A DNA stretch of 64,000 nt from positions 1-64,000 of the forward strand of contig CACXLJ010000027.1 in NCBI GenBank assembly GCA_902768435.1. The letters run 5' to 3'. The translations under genes and the position numbers were made by a program. Of the stretch, positions 59,551 through 64,000 are shown one piece after another. Every line of letters starts with the position of its first letter. Positions within the stretch are counted from its first letter, which is position 1. This DNA comes from an uncultured Bacteroidales bacterium (GTDB lineage: Bacteria; Bacteroidota; Bacteroidia; Bacteroidales; Muribaculaceae). The notes beneath the pieces were generated by a model. It was not told the DNA's origin. It saw only the letters and a program-made list of their open reading frames with translations, and did not search any database.

Positions 59551-62500
59551 TTAGGCTCCTTCGATAATGATGTTGATGAGTGCAGTGATATCGCGCACAT
59601 CAATCATGCCATCGTTGTTGATGTCGGCCATGCTGGTGGCTTCTTCCTCTTCGAGGATGATGCTGACGAGTGCGGTGATATCGCGCACATCCACGGCGCC
59701 ATCCTGGTTCACATCGCCAGGGTTATAGGCGGGAGGCACCACCTTGAATGTGGTCTTGGGCAGGAAGTTGTGCCAGTTGGCCACTAAATTGTCGAGGTCT
59801 TCCTCATAGAATTCGTCATATCCTTGAACCGATGCACAGGCAACCGTTTCGCCGCTGAAATAGGCGGTCGAGTAGTCGCCCACATTGGCCATGTAGAACC
59901 CGATGAGCAGGTTGCCGCCATGGTAGGCATAGCGCTTGTCGAGCACGATGGTCATGGTTGATTGGGTGGCGTTGAGTTCGCCTTGATAAACCAGATCGTC
60001 CTCGTCAAAGCCCAGAAATGCTTCGGCAGCACCGAAGCTGGGCTGTTCCACCTCGCGCATATAGACCTTGAAGTCGACATCGGTCCAATCTCTGAGGGCA
60101 GGTGTCCGCAGGTAGTAAACAAGGTGAGTGATGGTGTCGTTCGTCATGCCGGCCAGTTCGACTGCGGGATAGATTGACTCGCTTTTCTGGTAAGCGTCGC
60201 AAAAGTATCCGTATACTGGAATATATTCATCGGTTGCGTTGCTGTCGTGGATCGTCAACTCATAACTGTTGATAGGTTTGAAGGTGACAGGGGCGCTCCA
60301 TGCGCTCACATTGACGCCTTCGACGGCACGCACGCGGGCATTATAGGTGTTGCCAGGAGTGAGCCCGGTGAGTGTGAAGGGGTTTGTGTCGGCTTCAATA
60401 AGGTCTGTAATGTTGTTGTTCAGGCTTATTTGCCATGCGGTGGCAGTGCCGCATTCGGTCCATCGCAGCGTGGCAATGGTGCCATTGCCTGGGGTGAGCG
60501 TGACTGCCAGTGCTTCGGGCTTCTCAAGAAACTTATAAGTAGTGAAGGTGATGGTATCACTCCATTGACTCATTTGAACGCCATTGATTGCCCGCACGCT
60601 GGCGCTGTAGGTGGTGCTGGGCGTGAGATTGCCTATTGAGTGCGGGTTCTTGCCTACGGTGATGAGGCTGACGGTATCGCTCATTAGGCATATCTGCCAT
60701 TGGCTGGCGCGACCGTTCTCGGTCCATTGCAGCGTTACACTGCTTGAGGTGATATTGGTGGCGACGAGTTGGGTGGGTTTCAACGGGATGATCAAAGCAT
60801 TGATGATGACATCCTCATCGGGCATGGTGAGCGTGTAGGAGTTTGAATCGCTGCTTAGGGTATCGCCGTTGGCAGTGAAACCCATGAAGATAAAGTCATG
60901 GCCAATGGTGCCAGTGTAGTTGAGGTCAAGGTCGATGTTTTGTGTGGCGCCACTGTAGAGCGTGCTGTTATGCATGATGGCAAAGTCGCTGTAGGCGGTG
61001 AGGTCGCTCACATTGTAGGTGGCAATGTCGTCGGTGCTTATTTTCAGGATTATATCGTTGCCAACAGTGATGCTGCGTGCGTGGCGCGCTCCATCGATGT
61101 CGGTGCTGCTCCATCCCACAGCATTGAGGTTGCTGGCGGTGGTATAGTAGTTGTTCGACAGTTCGACCGATGTGTTTTTGCCGCCAACAAGGGCACCGCG
61201 GTTGCTGGCAGTTGTGAAAGCGTTGCCGTCGTAGAGGCAGTCGGTGATAGCGCCGCCCGCATAACCCACCATGCCGCCAAAGTTGTTGCAGCCGTTCGTC
61301 GCTGTGAGTTGGGCTGCGCTATAGCAACCTTGAATGGTGCCTGCGCTGTTGCCGGCGATGCCGCCGTGATTGCTCGCGTTGTTGCTGCTGCAGGCAACTG
61401 TAACGGTGTTGTCGACGCGGCAGTTAGTAATAAGCCCATTGGTGAGGGTGCCTATGATGCCGCCCACATTGTGCATGCCGGTGATGCTGCTATTGGCAAG
61501 GTGCAGGTTTTTGAGTGTGGCGCCGTTGCCAATGCCAAACAGACCCACATGGTTGCCGGTGCTGCTGATGGTGACATTGCCGATAGTGAATCCGCCGCCA
61601 TCGTAGGTGGCATTGAAGTTTGTGCCTTCTTCCTTGTTGGCAATGGGCGTGAAGTTGCCCACATCGTCGATGTCGGCAATCTGCCTGAAAGTGAGTCCCT
61701 CTACATTGTTGCCGGCATTGACCAACGAGGCGAGTCGCCTGAGGTCGATGGCGTTGGCAATGAGGTAGGCGCCATCATCGCCCGTGGTGAGGTCGTCAAG
61801 GTTGGCAGCCCGCAGGGCATATTCGGCACTGACTGTGCCGCTGAAACTGTTGACGCCTGTGGCAGTGACTGTGCCTGTGGCTGCCTCAGTGTTGTTGTCC
61901 CAACTCAGCGTGTAGTGGGTGTCCTGAGTGAGTGTGAATCCGTGCCAGGTGACGGTGGGCACGGGATTGGTGCCGCCCAATTCAGCAGGCAGAATGGGCT
62001 CGGTGGGGAGTCCCGAAATCTCGGCTTCATTGAGCGGAATGCTTGAGGAGTAGGTCAGTTCAACCTTTAAGAAAACGAACGACGATGTGATGTCGCGAGA
62101 ATAGGATTTCTCCATATTATAGAAGTCAAAAGTGGTGACGCCACCGCTGGTAACCTGCACGCCATTCTCATTGAACTGGACGATTCGGCCTTTTATGTCA
62201 TATGCCTTGATGTTGGTGATATAGTAGTCACTGCTGTTGACCGAGAGTCTTGAGTTGCCGCGTATAGCCAAGTAACCGGTGCCTTGGATGTCTTGCCCGC
62301 TCGTGTTGGTGATGGTGAGCGAGATGCCGTCGGCAAGGTCAAAGGTGAGTTCACTTGTGGTGTTGGCGTCCCATTCCACATCGGTAGCGGGATAATTGCC
62401 AGTGATGTCGCCCGAAGCAGTGAAATGGCCAGAGTAGTGAGTGCCTGAGGAATTGCCTTGATAGGTGTAGGTCACAGTGGTAGCATGTCCCATGGCCATT

Positions 62501-62556
62501 GTTGCGATGAGCAGCAAGGTGGTCAATATATGACGAATCGGTTTTATTATTCTCAT
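59551..62556 (-). CDS. surface protein with GLUG, fibronectin III and dockerin modules
   Basis: This 1001-residue protein has a signal peptide (ends GHAT). A beta-sandwich head is followed by a Big/TIGR-like segment (about 195-250). GLUG-type repeats follow (about 340-460, GLFGIGNGATLKNLHLANSSITG, VGGIIGTLTNGLITNC). Two fibronectin III domains come next (about 610-705 and 710-795; VTLQWTENGRASQWQI, ATLRWTECGTATAWQI). Then there is a further beta domain and two C-terminal dockerin-like loops (DVNQDGAVDVRDITALVS, DINNDGMIDVRDITALIN). It is probably an adhesin or glycan-active surface protein with no catalytic motif. TAAATTTG lies at 62619-62626 upstream. Confidence 0.82.
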   Translation of the reverse strand: MRIIKPIRHILTTLLLIATMAMGHATTVTYTYQGNSSGTHYSGHFTASGDITGNYPATDVEWDANTTSELTFDLADGISLTITNTSGQDIQGTGYLAIRGNSRLSVNSSDYYITNIKAYDIKGRIVQFNENGVQVTSGGVTTFDFYNMEKSYSRDITSSFVFLKVELTYSSSIPLNEAEISGLPTEPILPAELGGTNPVPTVTWHGFTLTQDTHYTLSWDNNTEAATGTVTATGVNSFSGTVSAEYALRAANLDDLTTGDDGAYLIANAIDLRRLASLVNAGNNVEGLTFRQIADIDDVGNFTPIANKEEGTNFNATYDGGGFTIGNVTISSTGNHVGLFGIGNGATLKNLHLANSSITGMHNVGGIIGTLTNGLITNCRVDNTVTVACSSNNASNHGGIAGNSAGTIQGCYSAAQLTATNGCNNFGGMVGYAGGAITDCLYDGNAFTTASNRGALVGGKNTSVELSNNYYTTASNLNAVGWSSTDIDGARHARSITVGNDIILKISTDDIATYNVSDLTAYSDFAIMHNSTLYSGATQNIDLDLNYTGTIGHDFIFMGFTANGDTLSSDSNSYTLTMPDEDVIINALIIPLKPTQLVATNITSSSVTLQWTENGRASQWQICLMSDTVSLITVGKNPHSIGNLTPSTTYSASVRAINGVQMSQWSDTITFTTYKFLEKPEALAVTLTPGNGTIATLRWTECGTATAWQISLNNNITDLIEADTNPFTLTGLTPGNTYNARVRAVEGVNVSAWSAPVTFKPINSYELTIHDSNATDEYIPVYGYFCDAYQKSESIYPAVELAGMTNDTITHLVYYLRTPALRDWTDVDFKVYMREVEQPSFGAAEAFLGFDEDDLVYQGELNATQSTMTIVLDKRYAYHGGNLLIGFYMANVGDYSTAYFSGETVACASVQGYDEFYEEDLDNLVANWHNFLPKTTFKVVPPAYNPGDVNQDGAVDVRDITALVSIILEEEEATSMADINNDGMIDVRDITALINIIIEGA

Positions 62557-62618
62557 ATTGAGTCTTTTAGTTGGTCTTGATAATGTGCTGGTTATTGAAA
62601 TAACTCATGAAAAACTTA

Positions 62619-62626
62619 CAAATTTA
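62619..62626 (-). promoter_or_regulatory. -7 box of the GLUG/FnIII gene
   Basis: TAAATTTG on the minus strand matches TAnnTTTG; no TTTG is seen at -33. The leader is about 60 nt. Confidence 0.45.
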
Positions 62627-62707
62627 ACAAAATTACTTTGAATAGTAAATGTTTAACTCATTTCTTTGCTGTTTTGGTGCCGAATGTGGTGAGAAAGATG
62701 GCGAAAT

Positions 62708-62740
62708 TTTGTGGCGGTACTGAATAAATCATTAATTTTG
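62708..62740 (+). promoter_or_regulatory. promoter of the AlkZ-related gene
   Basis: TTTG (62708-62711), 21 nt and TAATTTTG (62733-62740) match the consensus; the ATG is at 62760. Confidence 0.7.
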
Positions 62741-62759
62741 TGAGAAAAATAACGGTTTT

Positions 62760-63440
62760 ATGTTAGAAAGGCGACAAGTGAGCAGTGCGGGCGAGTTGAT
62801 CGACCTGATTCATGAGTTGGGGTTTCTGCCCTTGCTCAGGAGCGAGATACCGGGCTTTAGTGCCGAGCAAATGGTTGACGAGGATTGCAGCTATGTAGTG
62901 CTGCCCGATGGCGGTTGGGACTGGCCCTTGTGGAAGTGGAAGGGCAGCGTGATTACCGATGGCGGCTGTGTCTATGGCAAGTTCTTCGGCAGCAAGGCGG
63001 GTTTCATAGCCATGGAGTGGTGGCCCCATTTCATGAACTGGCGCCAAAGCCTGAATGCCCCTATCGAGGAGGGATCGGTCGAGGAGGCCATCCTTTCCAC
63101 CCTGCAGGCGCATGGCAGCCTCATCACTCGCGAGTTGCGTGTGGCATGCGGGTTCACGGGGCCAAAGATGCGCAGCCGCTTCGATGCCTATGTCACACGC
63201 CTGCAGATGCAGTGCCGCATTGTGACCGAGGATTTCGTGTATCCGCGCGACCGGCACAACCGTGAGTACGGCTGGGGATGGTCGTTGCTCACCACGCCCG
63301 AGCAACTCTACGGCCGCGAGGCGTGCAGTTGCCCATGCACTCCCCAGGAGTCGTTCGCGAAAATGCTCAACCACCTGCACCAGGTGTTGCCGCAGGCCAC
63401 CGATGCCCACCTCCACCGCTTGCTCGCCACCAAGCGATAA
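62760..63440 (+). CDS. AlkZ-related winged-helix protein
   Basis: This 226-residue soluble protein includes PLWKWKGSVITDGGCVYGKFFGSKAGFIAMEWWPHFMNWR. A winged-helix-like segment follows (EEAILSTLQAHGSLITRELRVACGFTGPKMRSRFDAYVTRLQMQCRIVTEDFVY). This layout is that of short Bacteroidales proteins related to the AlkZ/YcaQ DNA glycosylases, which remove crosslinks and bulky adducts. The catalytic QxQ/QxD motif of AlkZ is not obvious here, so activity is uncertain. It is monocistronic with a consensus promoter. An array of 17-bp repeats begins 23 bp after its stop. Confidence 0.65.
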   Translation: MLERRQVSSAGELIDLIHELGFLPLLRSEIPGFSAEQMVDEDCSYVVLPDGGWDWPLWKWKGSVITDGGCVYGKFFGSKAGFIAMEWWPHFMNWRQSLNAPIEEGSVEEAILSTLQAHGSLITRELRVACGFTGPKMRSRFDAYVTRLQMQCRIVTEDFVYPRDRHNREYGWGWSLLTTPEQLYGREACSCPCTPQESFAKMLNHLHQVLPQATDAHLHRLLATKR

Positions 63441-63462
63441 CCCCCCAAAAATCTATTTAATG

Positions 63463-63545
63463 ACACTTTTATGTACGAAAAAATGTATTGTAGCTACACT
63501 TTTATGTACGAATAATTGTCGTCATCATACACTTTTATGTACGAA
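63463..63545. repeat. three 17-bp direct repeats at exact 33-bp spacing
   Basis: ACACTTTTATGTACGAA occurs without change at 63463-63479, 63496-63512 and 63529-63545. The 16-bp spacers differ. It is in the intergenic region between the AlkZ-related gene and ychF. No protein-coding or CRISPR context is present. Confidence 0.85.
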
Positions 63546-63571
63546 TGAATAAATTTTGCGGTCTGGCGACC

Positions 63572-63733
63572 GCGAAATTAGGCTGCGGTTCGGAAAAACT
63601 CAAACAAGTTTTGATAATAATTGCTGCGGCTCAGCAATATTAAACAAGTTTTATTGCATTCGCCTTGCAAATTATTTGGTTTTTTCACTCACCTTGCACT
63701 AATTTTGCCATAAAAACAGCGAAATTAGGCTGC
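63572..63733. repeat. duplicated promoter-bearing element upstream of ychF
   Basis: GCGAAATTAGGCTGC occurs at 63572-63586 and again at 63719-63733. Each copy is followed downstream by CACTAATTTTGC carrying a TAATTTTG -7 box (63700-63707 and 63793-63800). A hairpin GCGGTC-TGGC-GACCGC (about 63559-63574) opens the region. It looks like a dispersed promoter-like element present twice, the first copy being longer and altered. Confidence 0.6.
63675..63707 (+). promoter_or_regulatory. upstream promoter copy P1 for ychF
   Basis: TTTG (63675-63678), 21 nt and TAATTTTG (63700-63707). Confidence 0.6.
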
Positions 63734-63769
63734 ACCTCGGCATAAAAAATGAAAAACTCCGTTTCTCAT

Positions 63770-63800
63770 TTTGTTCTACTCTCGGTTTGCACTAATTTTG
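63770..63800 (+). promoter_or_regulatory. proximal consensus promoter P2 of ychF
   Basis: TTTG (63770-63773), 19 nt and TAATTTTG (63793-63800) match exactly; the ychF ATG is 24 bp downstream. Confidence 0.75.
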
Positions 63801-63823
63801 CAGTAAAATTAAAAAAGAACAAT

Positions 63824-64000
63824 AATGGCACTACAATGTGGAATCGTGGGACTGCCCAATGTGGGCAAGTCTACTTTGTTTAACTGTCTGTCGAATGCCA
63901 AGGCGCAGTCGGCAAACTTTCCTTTCTGTACAATCGAGCCAAATGTGGGCGTCATCACGGTGCCCGATGAGCGACTCAATAAACTCGCCGAACTGGTGCA
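63824..64000 (+). CDS. ychF: redox-regulated ATPase YchF (partial, runs off the window)
   Basis: The first 59 codons read [20 protein letters not shown], then [37 protein letters not shown]. The P-loop GLPNVGKST and the [12 protein letters not shown] switch region are exact signatures of YchF/OLA1, an Obg-related ATPase linked to the ribosome. The 3' end lies outside the window. Confidence 0.95.

Noticed and set aside
63463..63545. CRISPR array
   Set aside because: Repeats are only 17 bp with 16-bp spacers, only three copies exist, and there are no cas genes nearby.

Overview
The window reads as a chromosomal segment of a gut-type member of the order Bacteroidales. The evidence is a complete type IX secretion (T9SS) core cluster, SusC-style TonB biology, and many promoters of the phylum-specific form TTTG-N19-21-TAnnTTTG. 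Five secreted proteins also end in dockerin-like EF-hand repeats, a habit I associate with Muribaculaceae and Prevotellaceae. The family assignment is inference; the order is well supported.

Layout. 1-1.1 kb: a three-gene DUF3791-DUF3990-DUF3791 module, probably toxin-antitoxin-like. 1.2-5.5 kb: a three-gene operon on the minus strand that I cannot name (large exported protein, GYF-domain protein, polytopic membrane protein with a proline-rich tail). This is the best candidate for an undescribed system. 5.6-7.4 kb: two small exported proteins and a single-domain LuxR-type regulator. 7.6-12.5 kb: a C10 cysteine protease with dockerin repeats, a lipoprotein, tRNA-Lys(CUU) and a secreted endonuclease/phosphatase-fold protein. 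12.6-18.9 kb: a type I restriction-modification operon, hsdM-rayT-hsdS-hsdR, with a REP-type tyrosine transposase gene inside it. 18.9-20.1 kb: a gene-free stretch full of short tandem repeats and two copies of a REP-like hairpin unit. 20.1-23.1 kb: a large outer-membrane beta-barrel protein.

23.2-28.6 kb is mostly housekeeping on the minus strand: dnaX, frr, an M16 peptidase with an S24-type repressor, and an Lrp/AsnC regulator. 28.8-32.0 kb: a small dockerin protein translationally coupled to a large beta-helix carbohydrate-binding protein. 32.3-36.9 kb: a YgjP-like peptidase and nadK, divergent from pdxJ-exbB-exbD-tonB. 37.1-50.3 kb: a CotH-like kinase with dockerin repeats, then an exopolysaccharide locus (glycosyltransferases, hexapeptide acyltransferase, Wzz, Wzy-like polymerase, Wza, Wzx, acyltransferase 3). 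It includes a truncated duplicate of a glycosyltransferase and a Wzz protein fused to what looks like a dead tyrosine-kinase domain.

50.4-57.4 kb: the T9SS cluster porT-porP-gldK-gldL-gldM-gldN. 57.5-57.75 kb: a structured non-coding RNA with its own consensus promoter and a 6S-like fold. 58-62.6 kb: two more dockerin-bearing surface proteins, a BspA-type leucine-rich repeat protein and a fibronectin III/GLUG protein. 62.7-64 kb: an AlkZ-related protein, a 33-bp-period repeat cluster, a duplicated promoter-like element and the start of ychF.

Taken together, the window serves the cell envelope: export (T9SS), energy for outer-membrane transport (ExbBD-TonB), surface polysaccharide, and several dockerin-tagged surface proteins, with restriction and a possible toxin-antitoxin module as defence. 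No rRNA, CRISPR array, integrase or complete insertion sequence was seen.
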